Shown: piece by piece, positions 10,039 through 18,793 of the stretch
Numbering within the stretch: position 1 is the stretch's first letter
Layout of the letters: the number at the start of each line of letters is the position of its first letter
Assembly (NCBI RefSeq): GCF_022394535.1
Contig: NZ_CP089414.1
Coordinates: 4,774,001 to 4,838,000 of the forward strand
DNA from: Dyella terrae
GTDB lineage: Bacteria > Pseudomonadota > Gammaproteobacteria > Xanthomonadales > Rhodanobacteraceae
Direction of reading: 5' to 3'
Length of the DNA: 64,000 nucleotides
Program-made: the position numbers and the translations under genes
Notes under the pieces: generated by a model
Told to the model about the DNA's origin: nothing
What the model saw: the letters and a program-made list of their open reading frames with translations, nothing else
The model's database searches: none

Positions 10039-11235
10039 TCAGCAGCGCGTATCGCCGGCCTCAACCAACCGCTCGTCGTCTTCCTCGGCAAAGCTGACGC
10101 CGTTACGGCCGTCGAACTTGGTGCGGTACATGGCCTGATCGGCTTGGCGGACCAAGTGTTCGAAGCGCGTTCCCGGCCGCGCGATGGCGACGCCGATGCT
10201 GGCGGTGACGGGAATGCTCTGGCTGCCCACTTTCGCGTGGGAATGTGCAAGCGTGTGGCGCAGGCGTTCGGCGGCGGCCAGCCCTTGTTCCAAGGTGGCG
10301 CCCGGCAGGGCGACCACGAATTCCTCGCCGCCGTAGCGGCTGGCCAGATGGCCTTTCCACTGGATTGTTTCGAGCAGCCGCTGCGTGACATGGCGTAATA
10401 CCGTGTCGCCCGCGTCATGGCCCCAGCGGTCGTTGATCTGCTTGAAGTAGTCGAGATCGAAAATCAGCAACGCGAAGGGTTGCCCGCGTTCCAGGCAGCG
10501 CTCTAACGCGGCACGGCCCTCGGCAACGATGGCGCTGCGATTGAGCAGGCCGGTCAGGCCATCGGTACGCGCGGCCTTGCGCAGGTCTACGACCAGCCGC
10601 TCGGTAATCAGCTGCAGCAGCGCGAAGTACGAAGCGAGTGTGGTGAGGATGCCGATGGTGTAGGTGGCGGCGACGGGCATGCCTCCCTTCAACAGGTTCT
10701 GGCCGGAGCCGGGGGCAAGTGGCATGAAGGCGCGCGCCAGGTAGAACAAGCCGCAGGCGATCAATACCGCAGCGGCAATGCGGCAGCTTTTGCGAATGTC
10801 GGGTTCACCATAGCGCAGCAATAGATAGGCGTAGACGAAGTTGAACGACATGGCCTGCAGGCTGCCAGCCAGCAACCTTGCGCTTAGATTGGGCGCGACA
10901 TACGCGAACCATGCGATGGCTGCGGTGTAGACCACCGCGAGGCTGCATGGCCAGCGCCAACGCATGGTCAGGCCCAGATGCTGGGCAATGCCCTTGAGCG
11001 TGAGGATGTTGCCGGTGACCAGCAGTCCGTTGCCGACGACGATGGAAATGACGTCGGGGATGGTATTGCGTAGCCCGATCAGGCAAATGCCCAGCGTGTT
11101 GATCCAGATGCTGGCAACCCAGATGCGCAGGACCTTCTGGGTGTTCAGAATCGCCATCAATGACGTGAAGCCAACCGACGCGCCGATACCCATCAGAAGA
11201 CTGACGAGGGTCAGGGTGGGGATGTCTAGATGCAT
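10039..11235 (-). CDS. Membrane diguanylate cyclase (GGDEF)
   Basis: Synthesises the second messenger c-di-GMP from two GTP (398 aa). The N-terminal half (about residues 1-205) is a run of six or more hydrophobic helices forming a multi-pass sensor module. The C-terminal GGDEF domain begins near ARTDGLTGLLNRSA and carries the active-site signature RYGGEEF, with DLDYFKQINDRWGHDAGD as the metal and substrate-binding segment. No clear RxxD inhibitory site was checked residue by residue. It is a lone gene with no visible EAL partner next to it. Confidence 0.93.
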   Translation of the reverse strand: MHLDIPTLTLVSLLMGIGASVGFTSLMAILNTQKVLRIWVASIWINTLGICLIGLRNTIPDVISIVVGNGLLVTGNILTLKGIAQHLGLTMRWRWPCSLAVVYTAAIAWFAYVAPNLSARLLAGSLQAMSFNFVYAYLLLRYGEPDIRKSCRIAAAVLIACGLFYLARAFMPLAPGSGQNLLKGGMPVAATYTIGILTTLASYFALLQLITERLVVDLRKAARTDGLTGLLNRSAIVAEGRAALERCLERGQPFALLIFDLDYFKQINDRWGHDAGDTVLRHVTQRLLETIQWKGHLASRYGGEEFVVALPGATLEQGLAAAERLRHTLAHSHAKVGSQSIPVTASIGVAIARPGTRFEHLVRQADQAMYRTKFDGRNGVSFAEEDDERLVEAGDTRC

Positions 11236-11380
11236 GGCGCTCCCTGATACCAGCGCACCCTCCTGGCCGGGAGGACGCCCTGGGCCTCCGATGAGGCGGT
11301 GGCTGGGTCACACAAGCATATCGGACAAAGTCTCGGAAACTTGAACTGCGTCACATTATGTCGTGGCAGTCATTTGCGGG

Positions 11381-11412
11381 CGAAAAAAAAGGCCCCGGGA
11401 GGGGCCTCAAAA
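11381..11412 (-). terminator. Intrinsic terminator, possibly bidirectional
   Basis: GGCCCC (11391-11396), loop GGGA and GGGGCC (11401-11406) form a stem flanked by an A8 run on the left and an A6 run on the right. Read on the minus strand, the stem is followed by T8, a good rho-independent terminator for the small exported protein gene ending at 11436. No gene occupies 11236-11435. Confidence 0.85.
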
Positions 11413-11435
11413 AACGCAAAACAGAGATGCGTGAC

Positions 11436-11801
11436 TTACCAGGTGCGCACGTCGGCAACGCCGACGGTGTACTGCTGCATTTCCGGATCGAAGCGGAACA
11501 GGCGGCCCAGATCGAATTCGACCGACTGGCCCGGGGCAATGTTGGTGGTACCTGCCGGCCAGCCCTTCTTGGCGGCCAGGACCTTGCCGGAACCGTCCTT
11601 CGCTTCGATGCTCACCTGGGCGGCGGCAGCTTCGGCACAGTGGTTCACCAGCTGACCGCTGAGGCTCAGGCGGGCGGCGGCGCCGGCGCCGACGAGCTTC
11701 ATCTTGAAGTCTTGCACGGCGAAATCGGTGGGGGCACAGGCGGCGTGGGCGGCGAGCGGTGCCGACAGGAACAGTGCCGCGGCGATCAGGGTCTTCTTCA
11801 T
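11436..11801 (-). CDS. Small exported protein of unknown function
   Basis: 121 aa from the chosen start, which gives a clean Sec signal peptide (MKKTLIAAALFLSAPLAAHA, cut before AC). An in-frame ATG 14 codons upstream (11843) is less likely because it would bury the signal peptide. The mature part of about 100 aa looks like a beta-rich domain (AARLSLSGQLVNHCAEAAAA, FDLGRLFRFDPEMQQYTVGV) with two cysteines that could form a disulfide. It is followed by a strong terminator, so it is probably monocistronic. Family not recognised. Confidence 0.8.
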   Translation of the reverse strand: MKKTLIAAALFLSAPLAAHAACAPTDFAVQDFKMKLVGAGAAARLSLSGQLVNHCAEAAAAQVSIEAKDGSGKVLAAKKGWPAGTTNIAPGQSVEFDLGRLFRFDPEMQQYTVGVADVRTW

Positions 11802-11895
11802 GGAGGGGGTCCGTGATGTGGTCAGGTCAGAAGTGTTCGACATGACTCACATCGGCGGGGCCACCGGAATCTTTAATAGCTGTGCGGAGAAGCGT

Positions 11896-12471
11896 TCAGC
11901 TTTGGGCTTTCAGTTCCGTGTGTTCGATGAACCACAGGCCTGCGAACAGTTTGGGGTCGATCGAGTAGCCTTCGGCGGCCCGGGCAAACAGCCACTGGCC
12001 GGCCTGTGCACGGGGCACTTCGTGCACGACGATGTTTTCGGATTCGTCACCGCCACCGGGCCCGACCTTTTCCAGATCCCAGGCGCGTACGAAAGCGATC
12101 ATCTCCGTGCTCATCCCCGATGAGGACGGCCCTTCGTGCACGAACTCCAGCCGACCGCAGCGATAACCGGTTTCCTCTTCCAGTTCGCGACCGGCGGCGA
12201 GCAGGGCGTCTTCATCGCCGTGTTCGTGCAAATCGCCCACCAGCCCCGCTGGCATTTCGATGGTGTTCTTGAGGATGGAGACGCGGTACTGCTCCACGAA
12301 CAGCACCTTGTCCTCCGGCGTGACCGCCAGAATGATTACCGCACCACCCGGGTTGTTGCGCTCGGCATACTCCCAGCGCCCGCGCTTGCGCAGGCTCAGC
12401 CATTTGCCGACGTAGAGGGTTTCCACCGGGGCGTTGGCGTCGTGGGGAATGCGGCTGTCTGGATGATTCAT
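11896..12471 (-). CDS. Nudix hydrolase, ADP-ribose pyrophosphatase-like
   Basis: Hydrolyses nucleoside-diphosphate-linked substrates (191 aa). The core of the Nudix box is REELEEETGY-like (AAGRELEEETGYR near residue 96) with an upstream E seven residues before the R. The spacing from the leading glycine is two residues longer than the GX5E consensus, as seen in some ADP-ribose/GDP-sugar enzymes. The preceding IEMPAGLVGD is typical of NudF-like enzymes. The exact substrate is not decided by the sequence. Confidence 0.88.
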   Translation of the reverse strand: MNHPDSRIPHDANAPVETLYVGKWLSLRKRGRWEYAERNNPGGAVIILAVTPEDKVLFVEQYRVSILKNTIEMPAGLVGDLHEHGDEDALLAAGRELEEETGYRCGRLEFVHEGPSSSGMSTEMIAFVRAWDLEKVGPGGGDESENIVVHEVPRAQAGQWLFARAAEGYSIDPKLFAGLWFIEHTELKAQS

Positions 12472-12546
12472 CGGTGTGATCGCACTGCAGAGTCGAGACC
12501 CTGCATGTTGCCGTGCCGATATGTCAGCGACAACCGTCGCACGTAC

Positions 12547-13509
12547 TCATTCCACCGCTAGCTCGACCGGGCGCGGCTTGATCCGCACGGCCCAGGCTAC
12601 GCCGGCCACCAGCAATGCCACTCCCGTGAGCGTCAGTGCGCCGGGCGGGTGACCGCGCAGAACGAAGGCATAGGTAAGCGCGGCGAGCGTTTCGAACACG
12701 ATCAGTTGCCCCGCCAGTGCGGTCGGCAGGCGCTGGCTGGCTGCGTTCCAGCACACGCTGCCAAGCCACGAGGCGAACAGGCCGATGGCGGCCATCAGAC
12801 CCACGAAGCGCCACGGGTTCGGGCCGAACGGCATGGCGAATGGATGGCCGGTGGCCTTCATGAATGACCACAGCAGCGCATAGCCACAGAACGCGAGCGG
12901 TAGCGTGGCGAGCCCTTGCGCTGTCGCCCACGTTCGCGCGCTGCGTTCTGGATGACGTCGCAACCAGTCCGCGTTGCGCAAGGGATACCACGTCCAGCAC
13001 ACCACCGCGCAGCTGGCGAGCAGCGCACCGCGCGCGTAGCGCCAAAGATCGACACCTGACGGATGATCCAGCGCGGACAACTCTGCCCGGTTCACGCAGG
13101 CGATGCCCGTCGCGATCAGTGCCAGTGACGGTGCCAGCGACAGCCATGGCAGCCGGCCGTCGCGGTGGGCATCGCGCAGGTTGGCCGTAATGGCGATGAC
13201 TACCGGCAGTGTGCCGATGATCATCGTCGGCAACGGCGCCCCTGCGAGCTGTATCGCGCTGGCGAGGCACAGGTAATAGAGCAAGCCGCCCACAGCGGCG
13301 AGCTTGAGCGCTTCTAGCCAATCGGCGCGGGCGAGTACGCGAAGGGCGCGCCGGTCCATCCATGCCAGCGGCAGGGCGATCATGCCGAAGGCGAGATAAC
13401 GACCGACCGACTGCAATGCAGCGGGATAACCCGGCAGCAACAGCGGGCTGATAAACACCAGACCCCACATGAGGCCGGCAGCGAGTGCGTAGAGAATTCC
13501 TGTCCACAT
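12547..13509 (-). CDS. EamA/DMT-family transporter
   Basis: Inner-membrane exporter-type permease (320 aa) with about ten hydrophobic helices arranged as two EamA repeats (GLMWGLVFISPLLLPGY at the start; VCWTWYPLRNADWL opening the second half). The start at 13509 gives the family-like beginning MWTGILYALAAG; an ATG 24 codons upstream lies in a region without membrane character. The AraC-type gene upstream on the same strand suggests regulated metabolite export. Substrate unknown. Confidence 0.88.
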   Translation of the reverse strand: MWTGILYALAAGLMWGLVFISPLLLPGYPAALQSVGRYLAFGMIALPLAWMDRRALRVLARADWLEALKLAAVGGLLYYLCLASAIQLAGAPLPTMIIGTLPVVIAITANLRDAHRDGRLPWLSLAPSLALIATGIACVNRAELSALDHPSGVDLWRYARGALLASCAVVCWTWYPLRNADWLRRHPERSARTWATAQGLATLPLAFCGYALLWSFMKATGHPFAMPFGPNPWRFVGLMAAIGLFASWLGSVCWNAASQRLPTALAGQLIVFETLAALTYAFVLRGHPPGALTLTGVALLVAGVAWAVRIKPRPVELAVE

Positions 13510-13606
13510 AACAACAGCGTGCCGGAATGATGTGACGTGGTCTTGTACCAGATTGCGGCGAGGCGCTAAGAGCCTATTCAAAATCTCGCTTGAGCACTCA
13601 TATTCC

Positions 13607-13642
13607 CCGCCGTCATTCCGGCCTACGCCGGAATGACGGCGG
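13607..13642. repeat. REP-like perfect inverted repeat
   Basis: A 16-base arm at 13607-13622 pairs perfectly with 13627-13642 around a 4-base loop (CTAC). The core GTCATTCC is shared with the larger repeat at 28496-28580. It lies in the short gap between the AraC-type gene and the transporter gene and has no T run, so it is more likely a dispersed extragenic palindrome than a terminator. Confidence 0.85.
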
Positions 13643-13673
13643 AAATGAGTTACGTGGGGATCGTGAAGAAGCG

Positions 13674-14498
13674 CTAAGAACGTAATGCCCGCTGGTATCG
13701 CGCCGGCGTCACGCCATAGCGTCGCGCGAACGCCTTGGTGAGATGCGCCTGATCCGTCAGACCCACCACGGCGGCTACCTGCGCTGGCGCCTCGCCGCGT
13801 GACAGCAACCGCTTCGCTTCAGCCAGCCGGAACGCCATCAGCATCTGCTGCGGCGTGGCGTGATGCTGCGCCTGGAACTGGCGCAGGAAATGGAACGGGC
13901 TCAGGCCCGCGACGGACGCCAGTTCATCGAGTGTCAGTCGTTGCGAGAGATGGGCATGCAGATAATCGATGACTGGAGCGAACCGTGCCGGTGCGCCGTC
14001 TGCCGCTTTGCGCGGCACCTGTGCATGGCGGCGAAACATATCCAGCAGTGCGTGCAGCAGGCTGTCGAATGCCAGCGGTTCGCGTGCCTGCCACAGGGCA
14101 TCGAGTAGAACGGTAATCTGTCGTGCGCAGGGCAGGTCTTCGCGTACCACGTCGGTGAACCACCAACCCGGTTCGCCGGTGACGTCGGCGACGACGTCAG
14201 GCTCGATGTACGCCATGCGGTAGTGCCAGCCGCCCTCTGTCTCAGCGCGGCCGGTATGCAATTCGTCGGGATTCATCATCACCACCGAATCGGCGGGCGC
14301 GAGATAGTCGGCACCGCGATAGCGGAAGCGCTCCACGCCCGATTCGATGGCGCCCAAGCCGAAGCCATCGTGCGTATGAGGCTCGAAGGCGTGGCGCACG
14401 ATGTGTGCGCGATACAGCTCTACGCCTGGCCGGTGACTCGCCAGGCGGAATTCAGCGGCATCGCGTTGCGATGGGAACGTGGAGGGGACGCCTTGCAT
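13674..14498 (-). CDS. AraC-family transcriptional regulator
   Basis: 274 aa. The N-terminal cupin-like sensor (about 20-110; HTHDGFGLGAIESGVERFRY, MNPDELHTG) precedes two C-terminal helix-turn-helix units. The first is LTLDELASVAGLSPFHFLRQ near residue 194 and the second AAVVGLTDQAHLTKAFARRY, followed by GVTPARYQRAL. This architecture is common for regulators of adjacent amino-acid or metabolite exporters. The EamA transporter gene lies directly downstream, making it the likely target (inference). Confidence 0.93.
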   Translation of the reverse strand: MQGVPSTFPSQRDAAEFRLASHRPGVELYRAHIVRHAFEPHTHDGFGLGAIESGVERFRYRGADYLAPADSVVMMNPDELHTGRAETEGGWHYRMAYIEPDVVADVTGEPGWWFTDVVREDLPCARQITVLLDALWQAREPLAFDSLLHALLDMFRRHAQVPRKAADGAPARFAPVIDYLHAHLSQRLTLDELASVAGLSPFHFLRQFQAQHHATPQQMLMAFRLAEAKRLLSRGEAPAQVAAVVGLTDQAHLTKAFARRYGVTPARYQRALRS

Positions 14499-14560
14499 GG
14501 GCTCATGCTACCGCGATGCGCATTCTTGCTGTAGGAGAGGTCGCTGCACGCGACCCGGCG

Positions 14561-15451
14561 TCAGCTCAACAATGCTTTCAGGCGCGTGCGCGTCAACGGA
14601 CCGAAACGCAGGCGCTCGCACAGCGCATCCATCACGTCGGCCTCGCCGCGCACACGGCGCAATGCATCGACGTCCGTCGGCACGGGGGCATCCAGCGCAA
14701 TGCGCGTGAGGCGCCGGTAGAGTCGTGCAGCCTCTGCATGCTCGCGCAGTTTTACCGCGCAACTGGCGGCGCCGCGCAGACGCAGGAAGGGCACTTCATC
14801 CACGCGTTCGAGCAAGGCATCCAGGTTGCCGAAGTGGGCGAGCAGGGCAGAGGCTGTCTTTGCGCCGACGCCGGGCACACCCGGGATGTTGTCCACGGCG
14901 TCGCCGCAGAGGGCGAGATAGTCCGCCACTTGGTGGGGATGCACGCCCAGCTTTTCGTGCACACCAGCCGGGCCCCAGCGCAGGTTGCGCGCGTAGTCCC
15001 ATTGTTCATCGTGCTCGCCCAGCAACTGGCCGAAATCCTTGTCCGCCGAGACGATCACGCTACGGAACCCGTGGCCCCGAAAAGTCCACAACGCACTGCC
15101 GATAAGATCGTCGGCTTCGTACGTATGGTCGATCAGCATCGGTATGCCCAGCGCCTGCGTCACTTCGCGACAGAGTACGAACTGGCGTTCCAGATCGGGT
15201 GGCGGCAGTTCGCGATTGGCTTTGTAGGCAGGATAGATCGCGTTGCGAAAGGACGTGGTCAGCGAGGCGTCGAACGCTACGGCCAAGTGCTCAGGTTTCA
15301 CGCGTTCCAGTAGTTCGCACAGGAAGCGTGTGAAGCCGTGCACCGCGTTGACCGGGTGCCCATCCACGTCCTGGAATTCATCCGGCATGGAATGCCACGC
15401 ACGGAAAACATAGAGGCTTCCATCAATCAGATGGACGGCTGGAAGGCTCAT
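14561..15451 (-). CDS. 5'-3' exonuclease / flap-endonuclease-like (Pol I N-domain family)
   Basis: 296 aa. It resembles the 5'-3' exonuclease domain of DNA polymerase I but has no polymerase domain. Metal-binding acidic motifs are visible: HLIDGSLYVFRAWH, VAFDASLTTSFRNAIYPAYK, YEADDLIGSALWTF, IVSADKDFGQLL and CGDAVDNIPGVPGVGAKTA, the last being the helix-hairpin-helix DNA-binding segment. The start at 15451 overlaps the nitroreductase stop by four bases (ATGA). It probably processes flaps or RNA primers; the physiological role is inferred. Confidence 0.92.
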   Translation of the reverse strand: MSLPAVHLIDGSLYVFRAWHSMPDEFQDVDGHPVNAVHGFTRFLCELLERVKPEHLAVAFDASLTTSFRNAIYPAYKANRELPPPDLERQFVLCREVTQALGIPMLIDHTYEADDLIGSALWTFRGHGFRSVIVSADKDFGQLLGEHDEQWDYARNLRWGPAGVHEKLGVHPHQVADYLALCGDAVDNIPGVPGVGAKTASALLAHFGNLDALLERVDEVPFLRLRGAASCAVKLREHAEAARLYRRLTRIALDAPVPTDVDALRRVRGEADVMDALCERLRFGPLTRTRLKALLS

Positions 15452-16017
15452 GGTGTCCACGCGCTGACAAGGTCGGCGAGCACAGGACGCTCGCGATCGG
15501 GTACATCGATCTGCGGCGTGCCAATATGGACGAAGCCGATCACCTGCTCGTTGTCCTTCAAGCCGAGGATGGCTGCCGCCTCGCGGTTGTACGCCGCCCA
15601 GCCGGTGAGCCACTGCGCGCCGAAGCCGAGCGCTTCCGCGCCCAACAGCAGGTTGTAGGCCACACAGCCTGCGCTCAGTTGCTGTTCGATGACGGGAACT
15701 GTGCTGCTTGCGTCGATGCGCGCGATCACGACGACCACCAGTGGTGGGTAGTCGTAGCGCGTGCGGTCTTTCTCGCGCTTGGCGTCGGCCATGTGCGGGT
15801 TCACACGCACCGAAAGCTCGGCGAGGCGTGCACCGAAGGCAAGCTTGGCCTCGCCTTGCAGAAGCATCAGGCGAAAGGGTTCGAGCTTGCCGTGGTCGGG
15901 CACGCGAATAGCGGCTTCCAGCAGCGCTGCCAGCGTGGTCGCGTCGGGCCCGGGTTCACCGAGTTGGCGCGACGGGACCGAGTGGCGCTGTTGCAGCAGG
16001 GAAAGAGGATGCGACAT
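15448..16017 (-). CDS. Nitroreductase-family protein (YdjA-like)
   Basis: Flavin-dependent oxidoreductase, 189 aa, a short form like E. coli YdjA. The FMN-binding N-terminus reads QRHSVPSRQLGEPGP, then AIRVPDHGKLEPFRLMLLQG. The C-terminal half contains GFGAQWLTGWAAYN and VIGFVHIGTPQ, typical for the YdjA subgroup. The start at 16017 is where homology begins. It is translationally coupled to the exonuclease gene. The natural substrate is unknown. Confidence 0.9.
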   Translation of the reverse strand: MSHPLSLLQQRHSVPSRQLGEPGPDATTLAALLEAAIRVPDHGKLEPFRLMLLQGEAKLAFGARLAELSVRVNPHMADAKREKDRTRYDYPPLVVVVIARIDASSTVPVIEQQLSAGCVAYNLLLGAEALGFGAQWLTGWAAYNREAAAILGLKDNEQVIGFVHIGTPQIDVPDRERPVLADLVSAWTP

Positions 16018-16127
16018 GGGGTGGTCCGGGGAAGGCAAAGCCACGATGCTAAACCCGATAAAAGGCGGGAGTGAATAGAAGTGAGGCGCGGAGGGGCGGA
16101 TTCCAACCACCCGTCCACTTGCTCGAC

Positions 16128-16535
16128 TTAGCTGGCCAGGCGGAACGACCCCGGCAGCAACGCCTGCACGGTGGTTTCCTGCACGGCGCCGGTCAGGTTG
16201 CCCAGCCATACGGGCGTGGCGTCATCGCACAGTTCCGACATGACCTGTCGGCAGGCGCCGCAAGGGCTGATCGGGCCGGGCGTGTCGCCGATCACGGCGA
16301 TCGCCGCGATGTCGCCGGGGCGGCAACCCGCCGCTACCGCGGAGAACAGGGCGGTGCGCTCGGCGCAGTTGCACAGGCCGTAAGAGGCGTTCTCCACATT
16401 ACAGCCGGTGAAATGGCGACCGTCGCGCGTGACCAGCGCGGCACCGACGAGGAAGCGGGAGTAGGGAGCATAGGCGCGTTCGCGCGCCTGGCGCGCCAGG
16501 TTCAGCAGGGCATCGGGAACAGTGACAGCAGTCAT
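16128..16535 (-). CDS. cdd: Cytidine deaminase
   Basis: Converts cytidine and deoxycytidine to uridine forms in pyrimidine salvage. At 135 aa it is the short tetrameric type. Zinc ligands and the catalytic glutamate are visible as C57-A58-E59 and C92/C95 (PCGACRQ), and FTGCNVENASYGL is the substrate-binding segment. The ATG at 16535 has a GGAG ribosome-binding site 6 bases upstream and starts at the conserved region. It is divergent from pntAA across about 160 bases that must hold both promoters. Confidence 0.95.
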   Translation of the reverse strand: MTAVTVPDALLNLARQARERAYAPYSRFLVGAALVTRDGRHFTGCNVENASYGLCNCAERTALFSAVAAGCRPGDIAAIAVIGDTPGPISPCGACRQVMSELCDDATPVWLGNLTGAVQETTVQALLPGSFRLAS

Positions 16536-16696
16536 TGGGATCTCCATAGGGATCCCCTCCCATACGGTCGCCCAAGGCAATTTCCGTACCGGTGGCGCGC
16601 CAGTTAACTCCCTTGGGGGAATGAGTGCAAGTGGCCGGTGGTTTGCGCAGCGGACCTTCGGCTACGATGCCAGAACCTTTCCGCAGGGGATGCACG

Positions 16697-17797
16697 ATGC
16701 CGATCACCGTGGCTGCATTGCGTGAAACCGCCGACGGTGAACGCCGCGTGGCGATCACACCCGAGGTGGCGAAGAAATTGCGCGGCAAGGATGTCCGCGT
16801 GTTGCTGGAGCGTGGCGCCGGAGCGGCGGCGGGCTTTCCTGACAACAGTTATGCCGATGTGGAATTCGCCGACGCGGACAGCGTGCTGGCGCAAGCGGAT
16901 GTGTTCACCTGTGTGCTGCCTCCCGACGACAGCGTGTGGGCGCGCTTGCGCGAAGGTGCGATAGTGGTCGGCCAGTTGCGTCCTTATGGTGCCACCGCAC
17001 GCATCGAGGCCATGGGCAGGCGCCGGCTTACCGCATTTGCGCTGGAGCTGTTGCCGCGCACGACGCGCGCGCAAGCGATGGACGTGCTTAGTTCGCAGGC
17101 CGCCGTGGCTGGGTATCGCGCGATGTTGATCGCCGCGGAAGCCTCACCGAAATTCTTCCCCATGCTTACCACTGCAGCGGGCACGATTCGCCCGTCGCGC
17201 GTACTGGTGATCGGCGCGGGTGTGGCCGGTCTGCAGGCCATCGCCACGGCGCGCCGGCTGGGTGCGCAAACGGAAGGCTACGACGTGCGTCCCGAGACGC
17301 GCGAACAAATCGAATCGCTGGGCGCGAAGTTCATCGACCTTGGCGTGAGCGCAGCAGGTAGCGGCGGCTATGCGCGCGAGCTCACCGCTGAGGAGCGCGC
17401 GGCACAGCAGCAGGCGCTGGCCGAACATCTGAAAAGCGTGGATGTGGTGGTGACTACGGCGGCCGTTCCTGGTCGTCCCTCACCCAAGATCCTGACCCGC
17501 GCCATGGTGGACGGCATGAAGCCGGGGGCGCTGATCGTGGACCTCGCCGCCGAAGGTGGCGGCAATAGCGAGCTGACCCAGCCGGGACAGCGCGTGGAGC
17601 ACCAGGGCGTGGTGATTCTCGGCCCGCTCAACTTGCCGGCGGGTGCGCCACTGCACGCATCGGAGATGATTGCGCGCAATGTCTACAACTTTCTAGAGTT
17701 GCTGATCCAAGGAGGGACACTCGCGCCCGACTTCAACGACGAACTGGTCGCCAAGAGCTGCGTGACGCGTAATGGCGAATCGAGCTTTCAGGGTTGA
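16697..17797 (+). CDS. pntAA: NAD(P) transhydrogenase subunit alpha part 1
   Basis: NAD(H)-binding soluble subunit of the proton-translocating transhydrogenase (366 aa). It contains the alanine-dehydrogenase/PNT N-domain (ERRVAITPEVAKKL) and the C-domain Rossmann motif VLVIGAGVAGLQAIATARRL near residue 168; RPETREQIESLGAKF follows. Membrane helices are absent, as expected for the three-subunit form. pntAB and pntB would normally follow directly. Here they begin 1.7 kb away, beyond a sigma-factor cassette on the other strand, and a strong terminator follows this gene. Confidence 0.95.
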   Translation: MPITVAALRETADGERRVAITPEVAKKLRGKDVRVLLERGAGAAAGFPDNSYADVEFADADSVLAQADVFTCVLPPDDSVWARLREGAIVVGQLRPYGATARIEAMGRRRLTAFALELLPRTTRAQAMDVLSSQAAVAGYRAMLIAAEASPKFFPMLTTAAGTIRPSRVLVIGAGVAGLQAIATARRLGAQTEGYDVRPETREQIESLGAKFIDLGVSAAGSGGYARELTAEERAAQQQALAEHLKSVDVVVTTAAVPGRPSPKILTRAMVDGMKPGALIVDLAAEGGGNSELTQPGQRVEHQGVVILGPLNLPAGAPLHASEMIARNVYNFLELLIQGGTLAPDFNDELVAKSCVTRNGESSFQG

Positions 17798-17820
17798 GAT
17801 AGCGGTTCGCTGTCTCCTCC

Positions 17821-17862
17821 ATTAAACGAAAAGCCCCGCGAGTGCGGGGCTTTTCGTTTAAT
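17821..17862. terminator. Bidirectional intrinsic terminator
   Basis: A perfect 19-base stem (17821-17839 with 17844-17862, loop GAGT) has a GC core (GCCCCGC) flanked by A-rich and T-rich arms, so it can act in both directions. It ends pntAA on the plus strand. It also overlaps the stop codon of the DUF3106 gene (17858-17860) on the minus strand. Confidence 0.93.
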
Positions 17863-18410
17863 GCCTGGGCGGCGGACCGACAGGGCCACTGCGCATGTCG
17901 TGATGCCACTGGCGCCTCAGCTGCTCCTGCTGATCGGGCGGCAACTGCTGGAAACGCTGGAAGGCGTTATGCAATTGCGCGCGTTCCTGCGGCGACAGCT
18001 CCTGAAAACGCTTGCTGTTCTCGCGGACCTCTTCGCGCTGCTGTGGCGACATCTTTTGCCACTGTTCGAAGTTCTGGCGGGCTTTCTCGCGCTGCGCAGG
18101 CGGCAGACTTTCCCACTCCTGCGCGTGCTGCAGCAGACGTGCCTGTTTTTGCGGTGGAAATGTATTCCACTTGTCTGCGACAGGAGACAGCATGTCGCGA
18201 TCCTGTGCCGATAGGCTTTGCCACGGACGGGGTGACGGCGGCGGCCCTGGCGGCATACCCGATGGCGGAGGGGGAAATGCCCCTAACGGTCCATGCGGAA
18301 CGCCCCCCCGGCGGTCCCGGCGGGGGATTCTGCTGAGCCATGGCGCTGGTAACGATGCCGCTGAGTCCGAAGACAAAAAGCAGCGACGCGAAAACACGGC
18401 ATCGACGCAT
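17858..18410 (-). CDS. DUF3106 exported protein, apparent frameshift
   Basis: The frame beginning at 18410 encodes a clean signal peptide (MRRCRVFASLLFVFGLSG... ending AMA) and then QQNPPPGPPGG. It then loses homology at a run of seven C (plus-strand 18303-18309). The body continues in the neighbouring frame: proline-rich linker, then helical repeats such as WESLPPAQREKARQNFEQW and FQELSPQERAQLHNAFQRF, the DUF3106 pattern. The span of 553 bases is one more than a multiple of three, and removing one base from the run restores a single protein of about 183 aa. It lies in the usual sigma factor-DUF3619-DUF3106 order. A sequencing indel is likelier than true inactivation. Confidence 0.75.
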
Positions 18411-18412
18411 GG

Positions 18413-18793
18413 TTACCTGCTCGCCTCGCTGTCGCCGTTCTTGGCCAACCATCCGTAGAAGTCCATGTTCTGATACAGCCTTGGGTCGGCGGCAGCCGCA
18501 TCCGGCGGAAGTTCGCCGTCCACATCCACAGCCTGGGCGGAGTTCGGCGCGATCGAGGTCGGGCGCTGCACTGGCGAAGACATGAACAGAGCGACGAAGG
18601 CGATGGCGGCAAACGCGCCTGCCGGCAGCAACAGCTGCAGCAAACGGTGCGCCCACGATGATTCGTTGGCGCTGGCCAGCGCTTCGTTACGGGCTGCGCG
18701 CAAACGCGCGGCCATCGCCGGGTCGATCTGGCGCGCGGCCTCGCGATAGAGCGCGCGGGCGCGGAGTTCGAGGTGGTTGTCAGGCGCGTTCAT
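18413..18793 (-). CDS. DUF3619-like membrane protein, probable anti-sigma partner
   Basis: 126 aa with a cytoplasmic helical N-terminus (LELRARALYREAARQIDPAM), one transmembrane helix near residues 52-70 (LLLPAGAFAAIAFVALFMS) and a periplasmic tail ending in a YQNMDFYGWLAKNGDSEASR-type segment. The start at 18793 overlaps the sigma factor stop (ATGA), with GGAGG at fitting distance; an ATG two codons earlier lacks that spacing. Topology and position directly after an ECF-type sigma gene fit a regulator of that sigma factor. Assignment to DUF3619 is from context and size. Confidence 0.8.
   Translation of the reverse strand: MNAPDNHLELRARALYREAARQIDPAMAARLRAARNEALASANESSWAHRLLQLLLPAGAFAAIAFVALFMSSPVQRPTSIAPNSAQAVDVDGELPPDAAAADPRLYQNMDFYGWLAKNGDSEASR

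Noticed and set aside
12524..13507. 327-codon frame overlapping the EamA gene in another minus-strand frame
   Set aside because: Arginine/proline-rich and without membrane helices; the overlapping transporter frame has clear EamA character.
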